From contig MSXN01000009.1 of assembly GCA_002083555.1 (NCBI GenBank), positions 259,860 to 323,859 of the forward strand: a DNA stretch of 64,000 nt, given 5' to 3'. The stretch comes from Nitrospira sp. ST-bin5 (GTDB lineage Bacteria > Nitrospirota > Nitrospiria > Nitrospirales > Nitrospiraceae). Both the position numbers and the translations under genes were made by a program. The notes under the pieces are model-generated. The model ran no database searches and had not been told where the DNA came from. It worked only from the letters and a program-made list of their open reading frames with translations. Shown here piece after piece: positions 34,886 to 43,725 of this stretch; within the stretch, counting starts at the first letter, position 1, and every line of letters begins with the position of its first letter.

Positions 34886-36622
34886 TTACCGTTTCAAATT
34901 CACGAGTTCTTGAAGGATTTCATCCGACGTTGTGATCACGCGGGAGTTGGCCTGGAACCCCCGCTGGGCGGCAATCATATCGATGAAGCTTTGACCGAGA
35001 TCGACATTCGAGAGCTCCAATGAATTAGACAGGACGCGACCGAGGCCGGCGCTATCCGGGGAACCCGTCACCGGCTGGCCTGAGTTGCCTGATTCGGCAA
35101 ACGTGTTCTTGCCGGTCCGGGTTAAGCCGATCGGATCCGGGAACCTCGCCAGAACCACCTGGGCCAAGGCGCGCAGCTGTCCATTGGAGAACCGGCCGCT
35201 GATGGTGCCATTCGTATCGACACTGAAGGCTTGCAGCGAGCCGGCGGCATAGCCGTCTTGCGTCTGCTGGACCAGCGCGGAAGTGGAACCGAATTGCGTC
35301 GATCCGGTGAGGCCGTTCCCTCCGTCTGTAATGACGCTGTCGCCGAAATTGAACTCAATAAGCTGGTCCTGGGTGGCTCCGACAAAGTCGATTTGCAATT
35401 CCCCCGGGACGGTCGCCACGGTACCCGCCGCCGTATTCGTATCGAATCGAATCACCGGCCCTTCACGCTGCAGCGTCCCATCGGTCCCGAACGTCAACGT
35501 TCCGGCTCCGACTCGAACAATTCCGAGTGTCGTATCGATATTGCTGGAGTGGTAGTTAGCCGTATTGACATCAACGGTGGGTGAAACAACATTATAATTC
35601 CAGGTATTCGAGCCGACTTTGGTGAAATAGGTGGTCAATAGATGGTCGTTCCCCAGTGAGTCATAGACAGTCAGTGACGTGGTGAAGTTGGAAGTGCCGA
35701 CCGGATCGGTCACATCGAAATCTGTGCCGGTCGTTGAGGTGCCGGCGAGCATGTTCAAGTTCGCGGCCAGCGTATTGGCGCCGCTGGCGGCGACGATAAC
35801 AGCACCGGTATTGGTCGCTGCATCATTGGTTGTCCCTGAGATACCCGATCGGAAGGTAAAAATGTTGCTTGCGCCCACTGTGGCTTCAAAGCCGTCATAG
35901 GCAGCTTGCAAATACGGGTTTGTTGCCGTCAAGCTGCGCACGGCACTCTGGATGGCGCTGGCAAGCGCCGACCCAGTCAGGCCGTTCGCAACTGTCACGG
36001 TCTGGACTCCGTCGCCGTTCAGGTTGATGGTGAAGGCGTTATTGCCGGCTGCCGAGGTCGTCACCGAAGCGGACGATCCGATAATGTTGCCTCGGATCCC
36101 GGTTGTCGCCGTGCCGGAGTTCAGGTTGGCAGCCAAGAGGGCGGTCGTGGTGGGATTCGGTGCTGCGGTCGTCGTCGGCAGCGCGATGTCGCCGATATTG
36201 CCGGTGATGGTCCCGGTCGTGTCAGCAAGGAATCCCTGCAGTTTGAATCCGGTCGGGTCAACTACGACACTGTCTTTGTTCAAGCGGAAGAGGCCGTTAC
36301 GTCCATAGAACGTACCGTTCTGCGCATCTTTCATGACAAAGAACCCGTTGCCGTCGATCGCCAGATCAAGCACGTTCGAAGAGGTCGCCAGCGAGCCCTG
36401 GGTGAAATCCCCCTGCACGGAGGTGAGGGCGACCCCGATTCCGGTCTGGACGGAACCTGATCCGCCTGAGATCGAGGAACTGATCAAGTCGGCAAAGGTC
36501 GCACGACTCCCCTTGAACCCGACGGTGCTGAGGTTGGCGATGTTGTTACCGATGACCGACAACGCCGTGCCGTTGGCATTGAGACCGCTCACACCGGCAA
36601 ACAGGGACGACAGAATACCCAT
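34886..36622 (-). CDS. flgE: Flagellar hook protein FlgE
   Basis: A 578-residue hook subunit, longer than the enterobacterial protein (about 400). The N-terminal SLFAGVSGLNANGTALSVIGNNIANLSTVGFKGSRATF and C-terminal SNVDLGQSFIDMIAAQRGFQANSRVITTSDEIL are diagnostic. The extra length is in the surface domain at about residues 145-300, with alanine/threonine-rich repeats. It is the last gene of the flgB operon, followed by a strong hairpin. Confidence 0.97.
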   Translation of the reverse strand: MGILSSLFAGVSGLNANGTALSVIGNNIANLSTVGFKGSRATFADLISSSISGGSGSVQTGIGVALTSVQGDFTQGSLATSSNVLDLAIDGNGFFVMKDAQNGTFYGRNGLFRLNKDSVVVDPTGFKLQGFLADTTGTITGNIGDIALPTTTAAPNPTTTALLAANLNSGTATTGIRGNIIGSSASVTTSAAGNNAFTINLNGDGVQTVTVANGLTGSALASAIQSAVRSLTATNPYLQAAYDGFEATVGASNIFTFRSGISGTTNDAATNTGAVIVAASGANTLAANLNMLAGTSTTGTDFDVTDPVGTSNFTTSLTVYDSLGNDHLLTTYFTKVGSNTWNYNVVSPTVDVNTANYHSSNIDTTLGIVRVGAGTLTFGTDGTLQREGPVIRFDTNTAAGTVATVPGELQIDFVGATQDQLIEFNFGDSVITDGGNGLTGSTQFGSTSALVQQTQDGYAAGSLQAFSVDTNGTISGRFSNGQLRALAQVVLARFPDPIGLTRTGKNTFAESGNSGQPVTGSPDSAGLGRVLSNSLELSNVDLGQSFIDMIAAQRGFQANSRVITTSDEILQELVNLKR

Positions 36623-36663
36623 GGATCAGACCCTCCTTTGTAGCAAATGCTCTCGTGTTCGAT

Positions 36664-37344
36664 TTATCGCAGTTCGATGATGTCTTTCCGGTCGATCACA
36701 TAGTCGCCGGAAGCCAGTTGCGGGGCGCCGTTCACCATCCGCACACCGGAGATCTTTAATGTCGCACTTGGTGCGGCCAGTACCGCTGCGCCCTTCGCGT
36801 CTTTTGCCAGAACTTGATACTGATAGGTTCCGTTCGGCATCACTTGACCGTTCTGGTTTCGTCCGTCCCACTGCACTTCCTGCTTGCCCGCACTCTGTGT
36901 GCCCAAGTCCAAAATGCGAATGGCTTTCCCTTGCTTGTCCTGAATGGTCACCCGCACGGTGGTTGCTTCACGCTCCAAGGCATACGTCAGTTTTGCCGGT
37001 CCGTTGTTCAGGTCGATGAGCGAGCCTTCGACCTGCACATTGCGTCCGATCATCGGCAATAGGGTGTACTGCATCGAATCCGTTTGTTGGGCGATGCTCT
37101 TTTCTAATAGTTGGACTTGCTTGGTGCTCTGATCCAACTGACTGAATTGGGCCAACTCTGCGACAAACGCAGTATTGTCCATCGGCTTCAGTGGGTCCTG
37201 ATTCTTCAGCTGCGTGACCAGGAGCTTGAGAAAATCGTTCTGGCCCAGCTGTTGGTTCCCGCTCAACGCTCCGGCGATCCCGCCGCTCGCCGGTGTCGTG
37301 GCACCGGGGGTCGTTTGTGATGTTGCTGGGCTAATGGTTGCCAT
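36664..37344 (-). CDS. flgD: Hook assembly scaffold FlgD
   Basis: A 226-residue hook cap. The N-terminal NQQLGQNDFLKLLVTQLKNQDPLKPMDNTAFVAELAQFSQLDQ is diagnostic, followed by the FlgD Ig-like domain with VQWDGRNQNGQVMPNGTYQYQV. It is encoded between fliK and flgE, the common order. Confidence 0.97.
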   Translation of the reverse strand: MATISPATSQTTPGATTPASGGIAGALSGNQQLGQNDFLKLLVTQLKNQDPLKPMDNTAFVAELAQFSQLDQSTKQVQLLEKSIAQQTDSMQYTLLPMIGRNVQVEGSLIDLNNGPAKLTYALEREATTVRVTIQDKQGKAIRILDLGTQSAGKQEVQWDGRNQNGQVMPNGTYQYQVLAKDAKGAAVLAAPSATLKISGVRMVNGAPQLASGDYVIDRKDIIELR

Positions 37345-37362
37345 AATTCGATTTCCTTCTCG

Positions 37363-38994
37363 CTATGCCACAAGATTCAACATGCCGCGGCGCGGGGCGG
37401 TGTCGCGCGCCGCCTCTTCGCGCCCCGGTCCTGAGTCCCGCCCTTCTCCCTGTGGCGCATGGCCGTGCGACTGTTCCTGAGATGTCGGCTCTTGGAAAGA
37501 CCGTCCGGCGCTCTGGCGCTCAATGTCGACCTGGAATCGTCCCAAATCCAATCCTGATGCGTTCAACGCTGACTGCAGTCGCTCTTGCCCATTCACCAGA
37601 TACTGTCCTAACTCGTTCCGCTCTGATACGAAATGCGTGTGCACGGTATCCTGATTGACCGCGACGCGAATATTCACCTGACCCAGATCGGCTTGAGAAA
37701 GCTCTAGCATCATCGACTTGGTCTGGTTCGTTGAAGGGCCAGGCATCCAATCGGTCGGCTGAACAGGAAGAGTTGGCGTCGCAGACTGAGTGTCGGCGGG
37801 AAGCTTGACCGAAGGCGCGGAAGAAAACGTCCGGTGATCCATCCCGTTGGTCATCAGCGAGGAGTGTGATGGCGTCGCCGGTGCAGAGACCTCCGGCATG
37901 GCGGACTGTGCCATGGCCTGATCTGCCGCGTGGCGTTCGCGATGGTCGCGGCCGGACCATTCCATCCCGCGTTCATCATCCTGCTGTGTCGGCTCCTGCC
38001 AACCGGTCGAGGGAACCGCCAGCCGACGAGACGCTACATCTTCATTAGGTTCAGGGGCCTTTTCTGCCGGAAGCGGGCGCTCCAGGACAACTGGTCGATT
38101 GTCTTCTGGTTGCTGAATCTGATCGGGGGTGAATGTTTTGACTGCATTGAGATCTTCCCGCACTTGAGCTTGCAGATCCTGGGGCAGGACGACCGACTCA
38201 GCATGTGCCTCGCCTTTCACGGCAACCTGCGGTTCTTCCTCTCGCGAGAGCGGAACGGTTGGTTTCTCTTGCTGAAGGTTGCGCAGTTCTTCGGCTGTCG
38301 GCTGGGTTCGACCGCTCATTGTCGTATTCTGGTCGGATGATGCGATGGGCTGCCCCTTAAGATCGACTGTAGAAAACAGAGAGGCCCCTGATTGAAGGGC
38401 TGCCGTGGGATCGGTGGATTTGTCAGTCGTCTCTTTGCGAGCAACCTGCGGAGAGGTGGAGGAGTCCGCCGCCGTGACCGGCAACGATGTCCCGTCCTCC
38501 ATGACAGAAGGCATCACGGACTCCATTGTGCTGTTCGTCTGTTCACCCGATGAGGTCTGAATCGGGGCTTGAGCATTTGTTGTAACGATCGGCTGAGCGA
38601 TCAGCGCGAGTAGAACGCTTTGCGTCGTCACATCGGGTAATGACGATGTGGTGACGGCGTCGGAGTCGTGTCGGGAAGGGTCGGCCGACCTGTCGCCCGC
38701 CTGTTCATCCCTGGCTGCGCCGGAGGCCGTCGATGCGGTAGTTGTGGGCGCCGACTCGTCCGAAGACATCGACACATCGGTCTCGTCGCGCTCTGCTTGG
38801 CTGCGCCCCATCTCGTGACGCGGCTCCTTAGCCGTGCGCACCTCACGCAGTTCTGATGAAAACGATTTACCGGATCCGATTGATTCTCGTTTGCCTCCCC
38901 CTTGTCCTGGGCGAGATGCGCTCTGGGTGCCGGAGGCGGCGGATGTACCGGGAGTGGTGGAAGAGGCGATCTGAGGTAGTTGAAGATCCATCAT
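37363..38994 (-). CDS. fliK: Hook-length control protein FliK
   Basis: FliK measures the hook and triggers the FlhB switch. The C-terminal domain is recognisable (LGQVNIRVAVNQDTVHTHFVSERNELGQYLVNGQERLQSAL), preceded by a long Ser/Thr/Gln/Pro-rich region typical of the ruler part. The start is uncertain. MMDLQLPQ (38994 or 38991) gives 542-543 residues and a 190-base gap from motE. The frame is open up to ATG 39162, but that codon has no properly spaced ribosome site. Confidence 0.88.
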   Translation of the reverse strand: MMDLQLPQIASSTTPGTSAASGTQSASRPGQGGGKRESIGSGKSFSSELREVRTAKEPRHEMGRSQAERDETDVSMSSDESAPTTTASTASGAARDEQAGDRSADPSRHDSDAVTTSSLPDVTTQSVLLALIAQPIVTTNAQAPIQTSSGEQTNSTMESVMPSVMEDGTSLPVTAADSSTSPQVARKETTDKSTDPTAALQSGASLFSTVDLKGQPIASSDQNTTMSGRTQPTAEELRNLQQEKPTVPLSREEEPQVAVKGEAHAESVVLPQDLQAQVREDLNAVKTFTPDQIQQPEDNRPVVLERPLPAEKAPEPNEDVASRRLAVPSTGWQEPTQQDDERGMEWSGRDHRERHAADQAMAQSAMPEVSAPATPSHSSLMTNGMDHRTFSSAPSVKLPADTQSATPTLPVQPTDWMPGPSTNQTKSMMLELSQADLGQVNIRVAVNQDTVHTHFVSERNELGQYLVNGQERLQSALNASGLDLGRFQVDIERQSAGRSFQEPTSQEQSHGHAPQGEGRDSGPGREEAARDTAPRRGMLNLVA

Positions 38995-39182
38995 GGCTTC
39001 AGGCTTCCCTATGATTGTCAGATGACACGCACCGGCATAGTTCAAGCCTCGTGCCAGTTCGCCTAACAGAAAACTCTGCGCCAATTGATCGAAACGAACG
39101 GGGCGGGCTGACCGGGTTTCAAGGAGGTGGAAAGAACTTCCTATCCTGTAGGCAAGATGCATCCACCTGCACGCGGATAGGC

Positions 39183-39947
39183 TTAGGGGGCTTGAACGAG
39201 CAACTGTTCGGTGAGCTTTGCGGCCCGTTCCACACGGACCTGAGCGAGAATCGCTCCGGCGGTCTTCGGCTTGACGATGCGGAGAATTTCGATCGCCTTG
39301 TGTTCCGGCATCTTTTCGAGTCTGGCTGCGGCTTCTTCGGACGGCATGGATTCGTACATCTTGGCGAGCTGCGCCTGGCTTTGCGTCTTCTGCTCCTGGG
39401 CATGCTTGGAGTACAGAGCTTTTCGATCGGCGATAAACTGATCCTGCTGGACTTTCTGCTCCGTCGTTTGTTTCTGATGCAGTCGCCGAGACTCTTCAAG
39501 CTTCTTCTGCATCGCTTCATTCCGCGTGAGAATCCCCTCCAGTTCCGTCTTGAGGGCGAGGAGACGTTCTTCTTCTTGCCGGATGACGGCTTCACGGCGA
39601 TCGAGATCCTTCTTACGCTGATCTAACATCTCGATAATTTCTCGTGGCGTCTCGATGGCCGGTCCTTGCGCGGCGGCCGTGTCGGCTGCGGTCTCAGCGC
39701 CCCCGGCAGGTCCGGGCGACACAGCCGTTGCCCCTGCAACTGTCGGCTTCGCCGGTTTCGGCTGCGGATCAGAGGAGGCCTGACCAAGCTGCACCATCAC
39801 CCACAGCAGAAGGACCGATCCGGTGACGCCTCCGGCCAAGGTCCAGAGATGGGAGCGCCGGGCTGACACGCTCGGAGCCGGTCGTGACTGCATCGCATGC
39901 CGCAGTGTGATGCGATCGGAGACTGCATTCGCGGATCTCTGTTTCAT
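39183..39947 (-). CDS. motE: MotE-like periplasmic chaperone (MgtE_N type)
   Basis: A 254-residue protein with one N-terminal membrane anchor (about residues 33-55), a long charged coiled coil (100-190) and a C-terminal MgtE-N-like domain (MYESMPSEEAAARLEKMPEHKAIEILRIVKPKTAGAIL). Related proteins encoded between fliJ and fliK act as chaperones for the stator protein MotC or other motor parts. The start overlaps the fliJ stop. Its client here is unknown because no mot gene is in the window. Confidence 0.8.
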   Translation of the reverse strand: MKQRSANAVSDRITLRHAMQSRPAPSVSARRSHLWTLAGGVTGSVLLLWVMVQLGQASSDPQPKPAKPTVAGATAVSPGPAGGAETAADTAAAQGPAIETPREIIEMLDQRKKDLDRREAVIRQEEERLLALKTELEGILTRNEAMQKKLEESRRLHQKQTTEQKVQQDQFIADRKALYSKHAQEQKTQSQAQLAKMYESMPSEEAAARLEKMPEHKAIEILRIVKPKTAGAILAQVRVERAAKLTEQLLVQAP

Positions 39948-40384
39948 GACAACGCATCTCCCTGACCGGAAAATCGGTGATGGGCGGATTCATCTGTCGC
40001 CATTTGTTCGCGGCGACGCAGTTCCGTTTGTGCCGCCTCCCGATACCGCGCGATCAGGCGATCCAATGTGCGGCGATCCTGGCTCGCGGCCACCAGCTTG
40101 GTTCGGGCCTCGTCCCATCGCGATTGCCAATGTGCCAGGGTTCGCCGAGCCTGCTCAGTTGCGGATGCCTGCGCTTCGAAGTGCGATTGCCACTCCAGTA
40201 ACTGCTCAATCGTCAATCCTTGGCGGGTCTCGTCTCGATACCGGTCCTCCTGCAGCCGTTGATCGTCCGCCAAGCGCGCGATGGATTGTTCCGCCTGGAG
40301 CAGTTGCTGGGTAACCTCGGCAAGCTCCATTTTGAGCTGCTCCTCGATTTGGACACGATAGTGCTGTAGTGACTGTACGCTCAT
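39944..40384 (-). CDS. fliJ: Flagellar export protein FliJ
   Basis: A 146-residue coiled-coil protein. FliJ forms the central stalk of the FliI ATPase ring and contacts FlhA. The assignment rests on length, the almost uninterrupted charged heptad pattern, and a start that overlaps the fliI stop; sequence conservation in this family is low. Confidence 0.88.
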   Translation of the reverse strand: MSVQSLQHYRVQIEEQLKMELAEVTQQLLQAEQSIARLADDQRLQEDRYRDETRQGLTIEQLLEWQSHFEAQASATEQARRTLAHWQSRWDEARTKLVAASQDRRTLDRLIARYREAAQTELRRREQMATDESAHHRFSGQGDALS

Positions 40385-41685
40385 GTCTGTTGTGCCAATG
40401 TCAGAAGGTCCTGACGCGACGCGGCAAAGTCGGCAGGCTGTTCAACCGCCTGTCGAAGAAATCCGTTGATGGCATCTTGTCCGCGCACGGCCCGATCCAG
40501 TGCCGCATTCATTCCCTGCTTATAGGCGCCGAGCAGAATGAGATCTTCGGATTGCCGATACCTTGCCATCAACTCGATCGTTTGGCGTGCCGCGGCCTCA
40601 TGCTCACGCGTCACAATATCGCGCATGACACGGCTGGTGCTTTGGAGCAGGTCGATGGCGGGGAAATGGTTTTGCGCCGCGAGGGCGCGCGACAGCACGA
40701 TATGGCCATCAAGGATAGAGCGCACCGTATCAGCAATGGGGTCGGACAGATCATCGCCGTCCACGAGCACCGTATATAACCCTGTGATGGTACCAACTCC
40801 GGGACCGGTTCCGACCCGCTCCAACAGCTTAGGCAGCATAGCGAATACCGATGGCGTATAGCCTTTTGTCGTAGGCGGTTCGCCGATCGCCAACCCCACT
40901 TCTCGTTGGCTGTAGGCCAACCGGGTCAAGGAATCCATCATCAATAAGACCTGACGTCCCTGGTCGCGAAAGTATTCTGCGATGCAGGTGGCCACCAGGG
41001 ACGCCCGCAACCGGACCATCGGCGGCTGATCCGAGGTCGCCACAATGACGACCGATCGTTTCAGGGCCTCCGCTCCCAGATCGCGTTCCAGAAACTCGTT
41101 CACCTCACGGCCGCGTTCGCCGATCAGCGCGATCACGTTGACGTCCGCTTGCGTGTAGCGGCTGATCATTCCGAGCAAGACGCTTTTCCCAACGCCCGAT
41201 CCTGCGAAAATTCCGACTTTTTGTCCGCGCCCACAGGTCAGGAAGCCATTGATCGCCCGCACGCCCAAATCCAAGGGGGTCGTGATCCGGTTCCGAGACA
41301 GCGGATTCGGCGGACTCGTCCGGAGCGGATAGTGCGCCTGTGCGACGAGGGGGCCCTTGCCGTCTAACGGCTCCCCCAATCCATTCAAGACCCGTCCGAG
41401 CAGGGCCGGCCCCACCGCAAGTCCGGCCGCTTGACCGGTCATCGCGATGCGGCTCGAAGGTCCGATCCCTTGCATTTCCCCCAGCGGCATCAGCAAGACA
41501 CGATCCCCTCGGAACCCCACCACCTCTGCCGGAATCACCCCTTTGCCGTCTTCTCTCGTAATGTGACAGATATCACCAACGGTTGAGCGGGCGCCGGTTC
41601 CTTCAATGACCAGACCGACGGCCTGAGCCACCCGCCCCGTAATGTCCAATGGTTCAACCTGATCAAGGAGATCACTGAGCGACAT
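40381..41685 (-). CDS. fliI: Flagellum-specific ATPase FliI
   Basis: A 434-residue F1-beta-like ATPase that energises export. Walker A is GIFAGSGVGKSVLLGMI (about residues 158-174), Walker B is in VLLMMDSLTRLAYSQRE, and GEPPTTKGYTPSVFAMLPKLLERVG is diagnostic. The start overlaps the end of the REC-FliH gene by 14 bases, so the ATPase and its stator are translated together. Confidence 0.98.
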   Translation of the reverse strand: MSLSDLLDQVEPLDITGRVAQAVGLVIEGTGARSTVGDICHITREDGKGVIPAEVVGFRGDRVLLMPLGEMQGIGPSSRIAMTGQAAGLAVGPALLGRVLNGLGEPLDGKGPLVAQAHYPLRTSPPNPLSRNRITTPLDLGVRAINGFLTCGRGQKVGIFAGSGVGKSVLLGMISRYTQADVNVIALIGERGREVNEFLERDLGAEALKRSVVIVATSDQPPMVRLRASLVATCIAEYFRDQGRQVLLMMDSLTRLAYSQREVGLAIGEPPTTKGYTPSVFAMLPKLLERVGTGPGVGTITGLYTVLVDGDDLSDPIADTVRSILDGHIVLSRALAAQNHFPAIDLLQSTSRVMRDIVTREHEAAARQTIELMARYRQSEDLILLGAYKQGMNAALDRAVRGQDAINGFLRQAVEQPADFAASRQDLLTLAQQT

Positions 41686-42721
41686 GGGTTCCTCGTGCGC
41701 GGAGCGCTTCGCCGAGTCGAGTCAGTTGCGTATCGAGCGACGCGTCCACCACGCGGTTGGCCGTCTGTACGATACAGCCCCCTCTGGACAGTGTGATATC
41801 CGGCTCAATATGAAGCGAGAGCGTGAGATCGCCGATCTGGCTCAACTCGCCCCGCAGTGCTTCGAGCGTGGCGGCGTCGGCAGGATGCACCGTGATCGTC
41901 ACTCGGCCAGACTCTTTCAACGCCGCCAGCGCCGTCTTGGCCTGCGCCACCACTTGCTCTTTGACCTGGTCGGCGCGATCATGAAGTACTTTGGTGGCAA
42001 TCTGAAACGCCAGACTCACCACTTCTTCTTCCACAGTCTGATGCAAGGCCAGCCAGGCTTGATCGAACTTTCTCACGGCATTCGAGAGTACCGTCCGTTC
42101 ATGGCGCCGGCGCTCTTCGTCGCGGGCACAGGCGCGTCGCTCACCTTCCGCAATGCCTCGTTCATATTCGGTGAGTCCGTCTTGACCACGCGTGACCCCG
42201 TCTTCGCCGAATGATTGCAACACCATGCTTTGCACGCGCAACCCGCCGGCTCGCACCACGGCGTGTTTCAAGACTGTGTTTTCCGCGCGCAACGCATGCA
42301 GTTCGAGCAACCTTCGAGCGGTCATCAGCACGACATCGTTTTGAATCGGCTTCATGAAGAATTCGGCGGCGCCGGCCTTCATCGCCCGGACGGCCAGCTC
42401 GACGCTCGGCGACCCGGTCATCACGACGCTGATGACTCGCTGGTCACAGGCCTGGATCTGCTCCAATAGCTGAATCCCATCCAGATCGGGTAACGTCACA
42501 TCGACCATCACAAGAGCCGGTGAGGCTTGTTTCACCATTGCCAAGGCTTCTCCGGCGGTCCCGGCGACACGAATGGATACCCCTTCCGATCGAAAGAGCT
42601 CGATAAAGAGATTCCGGATAATCTCGTCATCATCGACGACGAGGATCGAACCATGTAGTTTCTGAGACCCCGTCGCTGCCGGCGCCGACGCTCTCGCGGG
42701 AAGTGAGACGCTCGTCGTCAT
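41672..42721 (-). CDS. fliH: FliH with an N-terminal response-regulator receiver domain
   Basis: A 349-residue fusion. Residues 25-145 form a receiver domain with all phosphorylation residues: acidic D30/D31, phospho-acceptor D74 (VDVTLPDLDG), T102 and K124. After a linker, residues 175-349 are FliH-like: a charged coiled coil (EYERGIAEGERRACARDEERRRHE), then TVEEEVVSLAFQIATKVLHDR and VTITVHPADAATLEAL, as in the FliH/V-ATPase E-type stator. FliH normally links the FliI ATPase to FliN and FlhA through its N-terminus, which the receiver domain occupies or extends here. The gene sits exactly where fliH belongs, between fliG and fliI, with one reading frame throughout. Confidence 0.93.
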   Translation of the reverse strand: MTTSVSLPARASAPAATGSQKLHGSILVVDDDEIIRNLFIELFRSEGVSIRVAGTAGEALAMVKQASPALVMVDVTLPDLDGIQLLEQIQACDQRVISVVMTGSPSVELAVRAMKAGAAEFFMKPIQNDVVLMTARRLLELHALRAENTVLKHAVVRAGGLRVQSMVLQSFGEDGVTRGQDGLTEYERGIAEGERRACARDEERRRHERTVLSNAVRKFDQAWLALHQTVEEEVVSLAFQIATKVLHDRADQVKEQVVAQAKTALAALKESGRVTITVHPADAATLEALRGELSQIGDLTLSLHIEPDITLSRGGCIVQTANRVVDASLDTQLTRLGEALRARGTHVAQ

Positions 42722-43723
42722 TTACAGCATCTCCTCCCCTGCTCCGGCGACAACGATGCGGCCTTCCTCTTCCAGCTTGCGGCAGACTTTGAGGATGTTC
42801 TGCTGAGATTTCTCCACATCCGTAATCTTGACCGGCCCCTTGGACTCCATGTCGTCCTTGAGCATCTCAGCCGCCCGGCTCGACATGTTCTTGAAGAATT
42901 TCTCCTTAATATCCGGGTTGGCGCCACGAAGCGCCATCGGCAGATCTTCTTTACTGATTTCCTTCATCAATTCCTGCATGCCGCGATCATCCAGCTTGAT
43001 CAGATCGTCGAAGACGAACATCAGGGCTCGGATGGCATCGGCCAGCGGCTGACTCTTCTCCGCAATTTTGGCCATGATGCTGCCTTCGGTATTCTTGTCG
43101 AGCCGGGTCATGATGTCGGCCATCATCTCCGTCCCACCCAGTGATTGAGCCCGCATCCCGGTGTTCGACAAGAGCGCTTCCTGCATCGTGTTGCTGAGTT
43201 CCTCCAAGACGTCGGGTTGAACCTCTTCCATGGTCGCCAGCCGCAAGGCGACATCGCCTCGCAGGAACTCCGGCAGTTGGGCGAGCAATTGACTGGCTTG
43301 CTCACTCTCCAGATGCGCCAGAATGACGGCGATGGTTTGGGGATGCTCGATTTTGATCATGCCGGCTAACGATTTGGCTTCAACCCACTTCAAGGCTTCC
43401 AGGCCCGGATAGGATTTCCGTGTCATCGAATCGATGATGGCCTTGGCCTTTTCCGGTCCTAGCGCCTTGATTAAGACACTGCGGATATATTCGTTTCCCT
43501 TGAATTGCACCTCTCCCGTCGCACTCGCACTTTCGAATTCAGATATCACCACAGCTTCATCTTCTTTAGAGATGTTCGCGGTGCCATTCATGTAATGTCC
43601 AAGCTTCTTGATCTCTTTGGGATCGAGTTGCTTCATGACTTGCGCAGCCGCTTCTTCTCCGATGGCTCGAAGGAGAATCGCCGCCTTCTGTTCGCCGGAC
43701 ATCTGTTTGGGTTCACCGGCCAT
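42722..43723 (-). CDS. fliG: Flagellar motor switch protein FliG
   Basis: A 333-residue C-ring protein. The N-terminal QKAAILLRAIGEEAAAQVMKQLDPKEIKKL, the middle EHPQTIAVILAHLESEQASQLL and the C-terminal charged helix LMFVFDDLIKLDDRGMQELMKEI, which contacts the stator, are all present. It starts two bases after the fliF stop. Confidence 0.98.
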   Translation of the reverse strand: MAGEPKQMSGEQKAAILLRAIGEEAAAQVMKQLDPKEIKKLGHYMNGTANISKEDEAVVISEFESASATGEVQFKGNEYIRSVLIKALGPEKAKAIIDSMTRKSYPGLEALKWVEAKSLAGMIKIEHPQTIAVILAHLESEQASQLLAQLPEFLRGDVALRLATMEEVQPDVLEELSNTMQEALLSNTGMRAQSLGGTEMMADIMTRLDKNTEGSIMAKIAEKSQPLADAIRALMFVFDDLIKLDDRGMQELMKEISKEDLPMALRGANPDIKEKFFKNMSSRAAEMLKDDMESKGPVKITDVEKSQQNILKVCRKLEEEGRIVVAGAGEEML

Positions 43724-43725
43724 GG

